From Gp6-AA40 sp963742105 (GTDB taxonomy: Bacteria; Acidobacteriota; Vicinamibacteria; Vicinamibacterales; UBA2999), in contig CAVUKN010000004.1 of NCBI GenBank assembly GCA_963742105.1, positions 682,001-746,000 of the forward strand: DNA of 64,000 nt, written 5' to 3'. The notes below the pieces were generated by a model. The model saw only the letters and a program-made list of their open reading frames with translations. It ran no database searches and was not told the origin of the DNA. Shown in pieces: positions 44,658 to 52,869 of the stretch. The position numbers were made by a program, and so were the translations under genes. Positions within the stretch are counted from its first letter, which is position 1; each line of letters begins with the position of its first letter.

Positions 44658-44966
44658 ATGCGATTTCTTATGGAAGTGTCGATGCCTCTCGAGAAGTTCA
44701 GTCAGGCTGTGCGTGACGGTTCCATCGAGGAAAAGATGGGCCGTATCCTCGAGGACGCGAAGCCCGAGGCCGCCTATTTCTTCGCGGTCGACGAGGGCAA
44801 GCGCGGAGGCGTGCTGATCATCAACATGAACGACACGTCAGAGATTCCCAAATTCGCCGAGCCGTGGTTCCTCTACTTCGATGCGACGGTCAGGTTCAGT
44901 CCCGTCATGACGCCGCAGGATCTTCAGAAAGCGGGCCTGGCGAGCCTGGCCGCCAAGTGGAAATAG
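44658..44966 (+). CDS. Small soluble protein, ferredoxin-like fold suspected
   Basis: 102 residues with good AGGAGG spacing (7 bases). The order MRFLMEVSMPLEKFSQAVRDG, EAAYFFAVDEGKRGGVLIIN and DTSEIPKFAEPWFLYFDATV suggests a beta-alpha-beta unit like the dimeric ferredoxin-like (DUF3303-type) proteins. I cannot give a function. The stop codon lies in the first unit of a 13-bp tandem repeat. Confidence 0.75.
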   Translation: MRFLMEVSMPLEKFSQAVRDGSIEEKMGRILEDAKPEAAYFFAVDEGKRGGVLIINMNDTSEIPKFAEPWFLYFDATVRFSPVMTPQDLQKAGLASLAAKWK

Positions 44967-44997
44967 CTGGCGGAAATAGCTGGCGGAAATAGCTGGC
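44959..44997 (+). repeat. 13-bp tandem repeat, three perfect copies
   Basis: GGAAATAGCTGGC is repeated three times without change, starting in the last codons of the preceding gene. Each copy holds an in-frame or out-of-frame TAG. Confidence 0.9.
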
Positions 44998-45118
44998 GCT
45001 GTGTCGGCCGGTCGGCCTCTCGCTCTTGAGCAGGGCTCCTGGGAACGCCACAGTTCGGCCGGGACCGCAGAAAACTATCGATTCAGGACCTGACCCCGTC
45101 CGGGGTAGAGTTTCCGCC

Positions 45119-45931
45119 ATGAAGCCGACGGTCGCGTCCGTTTTCCTTCTGTCAATGGCGTTGGCGCTCCCTGCGTCAGGACAGCTCACCGCCCCGAACG
45201 CTGCGGGGGTCAGCCTTGGCCATATCCATCTGTACGTCAGCGACGTCGCGGCTCAGCAAAAGTTCTGGGCGACTTTGGGTGGCACGCCGGTCGCCAACCA
45301 GAGGTTGGAGATGATCCAGTTTCCCGGCGTCTTCATCCTGCTTCGCCGGGGTGAGACCAAGGGGGGAACGGTCGGGTCGATCGTGAATCACCTCGGCTTC
45401 GTCTGGAAGGATCTGCCCGCGGCGAAGGCGAAATGGCAGGCCGCGGGATACATGACCGAGCCGGGCGGCGACGCCAACCACGGCTACATCCTTGGCCCCG
45501 ACGGTATCCGCCTGGAATTCTCCGGTGACCCGTCACTCCAGACGCCGGTCAAAATCGGTCACGTGCATCTGTATCCCCCGGATGTGCCGGCGATGCGCGC
45601 GTGGTACTCGAAGGTTCTGGGTGGCGTCCCGGGGCCGTGCGCGCGCGGGGGAGCGCCCGATGCAGCCGATTGCGTCGACGTGGCCGGGGTGAGTCTCGCG
45701 ATGTCGAAGAGTGACACGGCGCTCGACCCAACCGCAGGACGATCGCTCGATCACATTGGCTTCGAGGTGAAGAACCTGCCCGAGTTTCTCAAGCGCATGG
45801 AAGCCGAAGGCGTGACCATCACGCAGGGGCTGACGCCGAGCAACTTCGTCAGCACGATGCGGGTCGCGTTCATTGCCGACCCGTGGGGCACCAAGATGGA
45901 GATCACGGAGGGGATCGCGCCGCAGCCATGA
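45119..45931 (+). CDS. Secreted protein with two VOC domains
   Basis: 270 residues from ATG 45119. Signal peptide MKPTVASVFLLSMALALPASGQ, then two vicinal-oxygen-chelate modules: VSLGHIHLYVSDVAAQQKFW to GPDGIRLEFSG, and IGHVHLYPPDVPAMRAWYSK to DPWGTKMEITEG, with conserved His and Glu metal ligands in each. A periplasmic VOC protein is uncommon but recurs in acidobacteria. Its 3' end and the 39 bases after it are repeated, diverged, at 48807-48910 in front of the DUF1592 gene. A small CCCCG/CGGGG palindrome (45094-45105) precedes the start. Confidence 0.85.
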   Translation: MKPTVASVFLLSMALALPASGQLTAPNAAGVSLGHIHLYVSDVAAQQKFWATLGGTPVANQRLEMIQFPGVFILLRRGETKGGTVGSIVNHLGFVWKDLPAAKAKWQAAGYMTEPGGDANHGYILGPDGIRLEFSGDPSLQTPVKIGHVHLYPPDVPAMRAWYSKVLGGVPGPCARGGAPDAADCVDVAGVSLAMSKSDTALDPTAGRSLDHIGFEVKNLPEFLKRMEAEGVTITQGLTPSNFVSTMRVAFIADPWGTKMEITEGIAPQP

Positions 45932-45966
45932 CGCGTTTCCCCTACGCCTGCGGGGTCGGTCCGTGA
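45928..45966 (+). pseudogene. Remnant of a DUF1592-type gene start
   Basis: An ATG overlapping the VOC stop (ATGA) opens 12 codons, MTRFPYACGVGP. By position and sequence it matches the first codons of the DUF1592 gene at 48875 (MKRLLYASAVL), which also overlaps a VOC-type stop as ATGA. It is read as the leftover 5' end of a lost gene copy. Confidence 0.45.
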
Positions 45967-46017
45967 AGGCGCTCGAGCGCGTATAGCCCTTAGCGATGGT
46001 GGGTTGCGGATTCGATC

Positions 46018-48513
46018 TCAGTCGCCGCGCAGCACCGCCGCCGGATCGAGTCGAGACGCGCGGAAGGCCGGCAGCCAGGTGGCCGCGAATGCGAGAGCGG
46101 CAAGCGTGAGTGCCGCCATCGCAAGCGTCGGCAGGTCTCGAGGCTCGATCCCAAAGAGCAGCGTGGCGACGAACCTGGAGGCCCACACGCTCATGCCCGT
46201 ACCGATCACGATACCGGCCAGCACCACGCGCGCCGCGTGCGACAGAACGAACCGCATCATGCCCGCCCGGGTGGACCCGAGCGCCATGCGGATGCCAATC
46301 TCTCCACGCCGGCACGCCACGGCGTACGCCGTCATGCCGTAGAGTCCGAGACCTGCCAGCAGCAGCGCCAGCGCGCCGAAGAATCCCGAGAGCAGCGCGA
46401 TCAGCTGATCCTGCACGAGCGAGGCGTCGAGTTGATCGTTCATCGTTCGGAACGAGAACACGAGATTGCGGTCGGCGGCAGTGAGTACGTCCGTGATCGA
46501 GCGGACCAGCACCGTGGGTGATCCGGCCGCGGCCCGAACACTGATGGTCAATTCGTTGGCTGGGCCGGGCATCGCCCCCGGTGCCAGCGGGATGTACTCG
46601 ATCGGAACGTCCTGCTCGCGCGCTGAGTTGTAGGCGGCGTCGCCGACCACGCCGACGACCGTCTTGACGAGCGGTCCCGCCGCGCCGTCGAAGCCCACGG
46701 TCGCGCCGATCGGGTCGCGGCCGCGCAGGAACTTCTTGGCGAAGGCGTCGTTGACCACAATCACGGCCGATGGTGCCTGGGCGTCGGCATCGGTAAAGTC
46801 GCGGCCCGCCTTCAGCGGCATCCCGTACGTAGCGAACCATCCGGGAGCGACGCTGTTGACGAACGTGCTGCGCTCGCCAAGACGGCCGCCCTGCATCGGC
46901 ATCATCGACGTCGGACCGCCCGGCACACGCACCAGGTCAACGATCCCAAAGCCCTGGATTGGCGTCACCATCGAGGCACTCACCGTTCCGGCACCCGGCA
47001 CCGCCGCGACCTCATTCACGAGCCGGCGGACGAATTCGATTCGGTGATCGGGGTCTATGCTCGTCCTGACCAGGTTGACGGTCACCAGCAGCACGCGATT
47101 GGCGTCGAATCCGTGGGGCCCGTTGGCGAGACGCTGGAAGGTTTGCACGAACAGCCCGGCTGCCACGACGAGCACCAGCGACAGCGCAACTTGCGCCACG
47201 ATCAGGCTGCTGGCAAGGCGTCCGGTTCGAGGATCCGTTGCACGGCTTCGTTCCTTCAGCGCATCGATGGGTGTGCCGCGCCCCGCGCGCACTGCCGGCA
47301 GCACGCCCGACAGCATCGTCGTGACGATCGCGACGGTGGCGGTGAACAGGAGCACGCGCCAGTCGATCGAGAGGTCGAGATAGATCTGCTGACGGGCCGC
47401 CGCCAGCCTCGACACGATGAAGCGGCTGCTCCACGCCGCAAAGATCAGGGCGAGCGCCGCGCCGGCGCCGGAGAGCAGCAGGCTTTCGAGAAGGGTTTCG
47501 CGGATCACCCGCCACCGGGCGGCCCCGAGCGCCAGGCGAAGGCTGACATCGTGCCGGCGCGCGACCGTGCGAGCGATCTGCAGGTTCGCGATGTTCGCGC
47601 AGGCGATCACCAGAACGAGCGCGACCACCGCCATCAGGAATACCAGCGGCTCTCGAAATCGCAGACGCAGATCGGAGGTGCCCGTGCCGGCCGGCACAAC
47701 CACGATCGGATCCTTCATGAACTCGGCTTGAAACGGCGCCGGCAGGGTGGCGGGCATCGCGGCCTGACGGATCTGCGGCTGGACGCCGCGCAGCAGCCCA
47801 GTTGCCTGATCGACGGTCTGTGCCGGCTTCAACCGCAGGATCACGGTCAGGGCATAGAAGCCGCCGGCTCGATCGATCCGGCTCGGGCGGCCCGCGATCA
47901 ATGGTTCGGTGTTCATCGGGAGCGCGACATCAAAGCTCCGGCCGACTTCGCCGCCGAAGAACGATGGCGGTGTCACGCCGACGATCGTGAACGGCACGCG
48001 CTCGATCACGAGACGACGGCCGATGACGTCGGCGGCCCCGCCGAATCTCGCTTGCCAGAGGCGGTAGCTGATCACAGCGACCGGGCCGTCTGCAGCGCGC
48101 GCATCGTCGCGCGCGCTGATCACCCGGCCGAGCAGTGCCGGCACGCCAAGCGCGTCGAAGTAGTGTCCCGTGACCCAGATGGCGTCGGTCGGCTCAAGTG
48201 GACCGCCCCCCTCCGCCAGATTGAGGCGCTCGCTGAACCATGCGGCCGATCCGTTGAACTGGGTGAGATACGGACGCATCGCCTCCCAGGCGGCGTAAGT
48301 CCACGATGCGACTCCAGGGCGGCCGGCGCGCGCGTCGGACACGATGACCAGGCGCTGCGGTTCGGCGACCGGCAGGGGACGCACGATCAGGCTGTTGATC
48401 AACGAGAAGATCGCCGCGTTGGCGCCGATGCCGAGTGCTAGCGAGAGCACGGCGATAACCGTGATCACCGGTGTGGCACGCAGGTGGCGGAGGGCGACGC
48501 GCAGATCAGTCAT
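46018..48513 (-). CDS. ADOP-type ABC transporter permease
   Basis: 831 residues. The N-terminal LRVALRHLRATPVITVIAVL, then LALGIGANAAIFSLINSLIV, starts a MacB periplasmic core domain (about 45-250), followed by two FtsX domains with eight predicted membrane segments in total (LVLVIACANIANLQIARTVA, RRGEIGIRMALGSTRAGMMR). This duplicated orphan permease without its ATPase gene is typical of acidobacteria (ADOP family). Such proteins probably work as MacB-like exporters or mechanotransmitters with an unlinked ATPase. It lies on the opposite strand between two copies of a VOC/DUF1592 junction. Confidence 0.93.
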   Translation of the reverse strand: MTDLRVALRHLRATPVITVIAVLSLALGIGANAAIFSLINSLIVRPLPVAEPQRLVIVSDARAGRPGVASWTYAAWEAMRPYLTQFNGSAAWFSERLNLAEGGGPLEPTDAIWVTGHYFDALGVPALLGRVISARDDARAADGPVAVISYRLWQARFGGAADVIGRRLVIERVPFTIVGVTPPSFFGGEVGRSFDVALPMNTEPLIAGRPSRIDRAGGFYALTVILRLKPAQTVDQATGLLRGVQPQIRQAAMPATLPAPFQAEFMKDPIVVVPAGTGTSDLRLRFREPLVFLMAVVALVLVIACANIANLQIARTVARRHDVSLRLALGAARWRVIRETLLESLLLSGAGAALALIFAAWSSRFIVSRLAAARQQIYLDLSIDWRVLLFTATVAIVTTMLSGVLPAVRAGRGTPIDALKERSRATDPRTGRLASSLIVAQVALSLVLVVAAGLFVQTFQRLANGPHGFDANRVLLVTVNLVRTSIDPDHRIEFVRRLVNEVAAVPGAGTVSASMVTPIQGFGIVDLVRVPGGPTSMMPMQGGRLGERSTFVNSVAPGWFATYGMPLKAGRDFTDADAQAPSAVIVVNDAFAKKFLRGRDPIGATVGFDGAAGPLVKTVVGVVGDAAYNSAREQDVPIEYIPLAPGAMPGPANELTISVRAAAGSPTVLVRSITDVLTAADRNLVFSFRTMNDQLDASLVQDQLIALLSGFFGALALLLAGLGLYGMTAYAVACRRGEIGIRMALGSTRAGMMRFVLSHAARVVLAGIVIGTGMSVWASRFVATLLFGIEPRDLPTLAMAALTLAALAFAATWLPAFRASRLDPAAVLRGD

Positions 48514-48806
48514 AGCCGGTGGACGGCAGAATCAAACGCGATGCCGACGGACGGGCTAAAATCATTCGCTTTTCGGGCAAGGTCGCAGCGGAAGCTGTCC
48601 GGTTCCGGGAAATATCGCGGCGCTTTCGGACAGGCATGCATGTCGACGTACGGGGCACCGAAAGGCCGACCCCACGGATCGATAGAGCAACGGGATGAGC
48701 GCAAGACCTCATGCATGGCCCGTCTCACGCGGGCTCAGTTCTGCGCCGGTGCCAGCCCGTTTGCCGCTCGTGGCGGCGTCAGTTCCGGGGTAGAGTGTGC
48801 GCGACA

Positions 48807-48878
48807 CGCACCGCGTTCATTGCCGTCCCATGGGGAACCAAGATAGAGATGATCGGCGGTATAGCGCCGCAGTTATGA
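48807..48878 (+). pseudogene. Remnant of a VOC gene 3' end
   Basis: The frame RTAFIAVPWGTKIEMIGGIA, closing PQL and TGA, matches the C-terminus of the VOC protein at 45119 (VAFIADPWGTKMEITEGIA). Just upstream, TCCGGGGTAGAGT (48784-48796) matches the bases before the VOC start (from 45100). The interior of this copy is gone. Its stop overlaps the DUF1592 start codon (ATGA). Confidence 0.75.
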
Positions 48879-51310
48879 AGCGCCTCCTTTACGCCAGCGC
48901 TGTTCTCGTCGTGATCGTCTCTCCGGCACTGGTCCAGACCAGAGTTGCCGGACAGACGGCCGGACGAGCGGTGTCCGCAGATCAGGTGAATCACCATCAG
49001 GCGATGCTGAACACCTACTGCACCGGCTGCCACAACACCCGTGCGAAAGTCGGCGGGCTCGCGTTGGATGACGTCGATATCCAGGCGGCAGGGGACAACG
49101 CGGAGATTTGGGAGAAGGCCCTGCGCAAGCTGCGCGGGCATCTGATGCCGCCCCCCGGCAGCGCGCAGCCGTCGCAGCAGGACGTGGATGCATTCGTCGC
49201 GTGGATGGAGAACACGCTCGACACGCAGGGACGGGGCCCGAAGGCGGGACATGTTCCGATCCAGCGCCTGAACCGCACTGAGTACGTCGCGTCGGTGAAG
49301 GCGCTCCTGGATGTGGAACTCAAGGCGCCCGACGTACTGCCGCAGGACGGTCAGGTCGACGGCTTCGACAACATCGCCGCCGCGTTGACCGTGTCGCCGG
49401 CGTTTCTGACGCAGTACATCACTGCCGCCCGCCAGGTCGCCAGGCTCGCCATCGGCAATCCGAATCCACCCGTGGCGAGTACGAAATACGCCATCGCCGC
49501 CAATGCCAACCCCGACGTGCCGCTGCCATTGGGCACGCGCGGTGGCATCGGGTTCAGACACAATTTTCCTGCCGATGGTGAGTATCGCGTCACCATCAAC
49601 GACCTCGGCGTCGGCATCTACAACTCCACGCTGGAAAACCAGAGCACCGTCGTGATCATGATCGACGGGAAGATCGTGTTCCGCCAGACGATCGGCGGGC
49701 CCGACGACTGGCAGCTTCATGCGAAAGGCCCGCAGGGCCGCGCCCGGATCATGGAGCGGTTCACGAAGATTCCCGTGCGCGCCGAGGCCGGCGTCCACGA
49801 CGTCGTCGTGGCATTCGTCGATCGTTCGCACGTGGAGTCGCCGCATAACATCGCGGATCCGTTCTTCGACGAATTGACGAAGAGCTGCTCGTGTGCGCCG
49901 CCGGGACGGAGGAACAAGCTCGTGGACGGCGTGGTGATCAGTGGTCCGTTCAATCCCACGGGTGTGTCGAGCACGCTCAGCCGAAGTCTCGTCTTCGTCT
50001 GTAAGCCGGATGCAGTGGCGCGGCCATTGTCAGGGCCGCGAGGAAACGACGAGTCCTCCTGCGCCCGCCAGATTACCGAGAATCTCGCACATCGCGCGTT
50101 CCGCCGGCCGGTGACGGCGGAGGAAGTGACCCGGCTGCTGCAGTTCTACGACGCCGCAAGGAAAAGTGGAGGGACGTTCGATCAAGGGATCGAGCAGGTC
50201 GTGGCGGCGGTGCTGGCCAGCCCGAATTTCCTCTATCGCGCCATCTGGGGAGCTCCCGTCGCCGCCCGCACCGGCGCGAGCACGGAGCTCGCGCTTACTG
50301 ATCTCGAACTGGCGTCTCGCCTGTCGTTCTTCCTCTGGAACACCGGCCCGGATCAGGAACTGCTGGCGGTCGCGGAATCGCAGGGCTTGAGCAAGCCGGG
50401 TGCGATGGAGAAGCAGGTCCGCCGCATGCTGGCGGATCCCAGGGCCTCCAGCCTGGTGAGCAACTTCGCGATGAAGTGGCTGAACCTGGACAGCCTGGAC
50501 TCGGTGAAGCCGGACCCTGTGTTGTTCCCTGGCTACACGGATCAACTGCGACATGACCTGTTCGCCGAGACGGAAGCGTTCGTCAGCAGCATCTTCCTGG
50601 ACGATCGCGGGCTCGTGGATCTCCTCACGGCCGACCACACGTTCCTGAACGATCGCCTGGCGCGGCACTACGGCGTCGAAGGCGTCTCAGGTTCCCAGCT
50701 CCGCCGGATTACGCTGACGAATCAGGAGCGCTTCGGGCTCCTGGGCAAAGGTGCCGTGCTGATGCGGACGTCCTACGCCGATCGCACGTCTCCGGTGCTG
50801 CGGGGCGCCTGGGTGCTGGACAAGCTGCAAGGCACGCCGCCGACGCCACCGCCACCGGATACCGCCACCGATCTCTCGCAAAAAGCTGGCGAGCAGCCCA
50901 GGACCGTCAGGGCCCGGCTCGAGCTGCATCGTGACAAAGCCAGCTGCCGGATGTGCCACGGCGTCATCGACCCCACCGGTCTCGCGTTGGAGAATTTCGA
51001 CGCCATCGGCGCCTGGCGGACCGTCGACGCTCAGGCGAAGGCGCCGATTGACGCCAGCACCGTCCTGCCGAATGGAGTCGCTATCAATGGCGTGGCCGAG
51101 CTCAGGGAGCAACTCGTGGCGCGACCGGCGATGTTCGTCAGCGCGGTGACCGAGCGATTGATGATGTACGCCATCAACCGCAAACTGGAATACTTCGACA
51201 TGCCGCAAGTGCGGGGGATCGTTCGCACCGCGGCGAAGGACAACTACCGGCTGTCGTCGATCGTGCTTGGAATCGTCAACAGCGAGGCCTTCCGTAAGCA
51301 GGCGAACTGA
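48875..51310 (+). CDS. DUF1592 family secreted c-type cytochrome-like protein
   Basis: 811 residues with a signal peptide. A haem-binding CTGCH (Cys 49-His 53) opens a planctomycete-type cytochrome c domain, and the DUF1587, DUF1595, DUF1592, DUF1588 and DUF1585 modules follow in the usual order (IQRLNRTEYVASVKALL, AHRAFRRPVTAEEVTRLL, FLLWNTGPDQEL-like SFFLWNTGPDQELL, MRTSYADRTSPVLRGAW, and CRMCHGVIDPTGLALENFD near the end). A second CxxCH is in the C-terminal part. It is thought to act in periplasmic electron transfer or polysaccharide degradation; the real role is unknown. The partner DUF1552 gene follows after a G-rich spacer. Confidence 0.92.
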   Translation: MKRLLYASAVLVVIVSPALVQTRVAGQTAGRAVSADQVNHHQAMLNTYCTGCHNTRAKVGGLALDDVDIQAAGDNAEIWEKALRKLRGHLMPPPGSAQPSQQDVDAFVAWMENTLDTQGRGPKAGHVPIQRLNRTEYVASVKALLDVELKAPDVLPQDGQVDGFDNIAAALTVSPAFLTQYITAARQVARLAIGNPNPPVASTKYAIAANANPDVPLPLGTRGGIGFRHNFPADGEYRVTINDLGVGIYNSTLENQSTVVIMIDGKIVFRQTIGGPDDWQLHAKGPQGRARIMERFTKIPVRAEAGVHDVVVAFVDRSHVESPHNIADPFFDELTKSCSCAPPGRRNKLVDGVVISGPFNPTGVSSTLSRSLVFVCKPDAVARPLSGPRGNDESSCARQITENLAHRAFRRPVTAEEVTRLLQFYDAARKSGGTFDQGIEQVVAAVLASPNFLYRAIWGAPVAARTGASTELALTDLELASRLSFFLWNTGPDQELLAVAESQGLSKPGAMEKQVRRMLADPRASSLVSNFAMKWLNLDSLDSVKPDPVLFPGYTDQLRHDLFAETEAFVSSIFLDDRGLVDLLTADHTFLNDRLARHYGVEGVSGSQLRRITLTNQERFGLLGKGAVLMRTSYADRTSPVLRGAWVLDKLQGTPPTPPPPDTATDLSQKAGEQPRTVRARLELHRDKASCRMCHGVIDPTGLALENFDAIGAWRTVDAQAKAPIDASTVLPNGVAINGVAELREQLVARPAMFVSAVTERLMMYAINRKLEYFDMPQVRGIVRTAAKDNYRLSSIVLGIVNSEAFRKQAN

Positions 51311-51315
51311 CGCTA

Positions 51316-51385
51316 CGAGGGGGCAGGGGACGAGGGGACACGGGGGCAGGGGACGAGGGGGCAGGGAGCAGGGGCAGGGCGGAAT
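51316..51385 (+). repeat. G-rich repeat spacer with G-quadruplex potential
   Basis: The 77-base gap between the DUF1592 and DUF1552 genes is a chain of runs of three to five G, with units of GGGGACGAGG and GGGGGCAGG type. Many spaced G-runs on the coding strand would allow a G-quadruplex in DNA or in the mRNA, next to the following gene's ribosome binding region. Confidence 0.75.
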
Positions 51386-51387
51386 TT

Positions 51388-52725
51388 ATGTTCATCACCA
51401 GGAAATACATCTCGCGGAGGACGATGCTGAAGAGCGCCGGGGTGGCGCTGGGGTTGCCGTTCCTCGACGCGATGATCCCTGCGCGCACGGCGCTGGCTCA
51501 GACCGCGGCGGCTCCGAAGCTCCGAGTGGGCTTCTTCTACATGCCCCACGGCGCCATCATGGGCAACACCGCGCATGGCCCGGCCATGGACAAGTGGACG
51601 CCCAGCGGCTCCGGCCAGAATTTCACACTCAGTCCGATTCTGTCTCCGCTCGAACCGTACAAAAAGTACGTATCGTCGTTCGGCAATCTCGAGAACGCCG
51701 CGACGGCGGGCTCGGTTCACAGCTTCACGCCGTCGACGTGGCTCAGTTGCACTCGCCCCGACACCGGCGGAGCACGGGCGCACATGGCGGTGACGCTCGA
51801 TCAGGTGATCGCGAAGGTAATCAGCCAGGACACGCCGCTGCCATCGCTGGAAGTGGCGTCGGAAACCATCGTGCAAACGTCGGCCGGCAACAACAGCATC
51901 TATACGACGCTGTCGTTCCGCGACGCCGACTCGCCGCTGCCGATGGAAACCAATCCGCGCAAGGTCTTTCTGCAGCTGTTCGGGGAGGGCGACACCCCGC
52001 AGGAGCGCGCCGCGATCAGCGATCAGACCGGCAGCATCCTCGATCTGATTCTGGACGACACCAGGAAGCTGCAAGGCCGCCTCGGCAACGGCGACCGCGT
52101 TGTATTGGACGGATATCTCGAAAGCGTTCGCGAGATCGAGCGACGTGCGCAGATGTCGGGAGCCAAGGATCTGTCGGCACTCAAGATTCCGAACGCGCCG
52201 GTGGGGGAACAGGAGGACTTCGGCGAGCAGGTCACGTTGATGTTCGATCTGATTGCACTCGCGTACCAGGCTGACCTCACGCGCGTAGTGGCCTACGTCA
52301 CGGCGGCCGAGGGCACGAACCGCACCTATAACCACATCGGCATCGCTGACGCGTTCCACCCCATGTCGCATCACGCCAACGATCTCGAGCGGCTCAACAA
52401 GCTGGCGAAGATCCAGACCTGGCACGTGGAGAAGTTCGCCGAGTTCGTCGCCAAGATGGCCGCGACGCCGGACGGGGAGGGCACGCTGCTCGATCACTCG
52501 ATGTTCCTGTTCGGATCGAACATGAGCAACAGCGACCGGCACGACAACTATCCGGAGCCGAACATCCTGGTTGGGGGCGGAAACGGGAAGGTCAGACTCG
52601 GCGGCCAGCACCTGGTATTGCCGGAGAGAACACCGATCGCGAATCTCCACCTGACGCTACTGCAGAAGGTCGGTGTCGAGCGCGACAAGTTCGGCGACAG
52701 CACTGGTGCGATTGCGGACATCTAG
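51388..52725 (+). CDS. DUF1552 family Tat-exported protein
   Basis: 445 residues. The twin-arginine signal ISRRTMLKSAGVALGLPFLD is followed by the DUF1552 pattern: VGFFYMPHGAIMGNT, NLENAATAGSVHSFTPSTWL, SLEVASETIV, and the C-terminal LFGSNMSNSDRHDNYPEPNI. It resembles sulfatase-like folds of the DUF1501 group. Next to DUF1592 it forms the well-known co-occurring secreted pair. The G-rich spacer leaves no clear Shine-Dalgarno. Confidence 0.93.
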   Translation: MFITRKYISRRTMLKSAGVALGLPFLDAMIPARTALAQTAAAPKLRVGFFYMPHGAIMGNTAHGPAMDKWTPSGSGQNFTLSPILSPLEPYKKYVSSFGNLENAATAGSVHSFTPSTWLSCTRPDTGGARAHMAVTLDQVIAKVISQDTPLPSLEVASETIVQTSAGNNSIYTTLSFRDADSPLPMETNPRKVFLQLFGEGDTPQERAAISDQTGSILDLILDDTRKLQGRLGNGDRVVLDGYLESVREIERRAQMSGAKDLSALKIPNAPVGEQEDFGEQVTLMFDLIALAYQADLTRVVAYVTAAEGTNRTYNHIGIADAFHPMSHHANDLERLNKLAKIQTWHVEKFAEFVAKMAATPDGEGTLLDHSMFLFGSNMSNSDRHDNYPEPNILVGGGNGKVRLGGQHLVLPERTPIANLHLTLLQKVGVERDKFGDSTGAIADI

Positions 52726-52784
52726 AGAACTCTTTCACGTGTCACAAGAGCAACCACGACGCACACGACGGACGACAGACGATG

Positions 52785-52850
52785 CCACGACGATGATGGT
52801 TGCAGGACGAATCGCATTGAAGAACGTCGTGTCCATCGTCATCGTCGTGG
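52785..52850 (+). repeat. 12-bp perfect inverted repeat before the MBL gene
   Basis: CCACGACGATGA (52785-52796) and TCATCGTCGTGG (52839-52850) flank a 42-base spacer in the gap between the DUF1552 and MBL genes. It could fold as a hairpin in the operon mRNA. The neighbourhood is rich in CGACGA/TCGTCG strings. Confidence 0.6.
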
Positions 52851-52869
52851 TCGTCGTGATCTCGTTTCC

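Noticed and set aside
47044..48441. A 465-codon open frame on the plus strand
   Set aside because: It is antisense to the ADOP permease; composition is Arg/Gln/His-rich and no motif is seen.
51313..52650. A 445-codon open frame on the minus strand
   Set aside because: It is antisense to the DUF1552 gene, which has a Tat signal and family motifs; this one has none.
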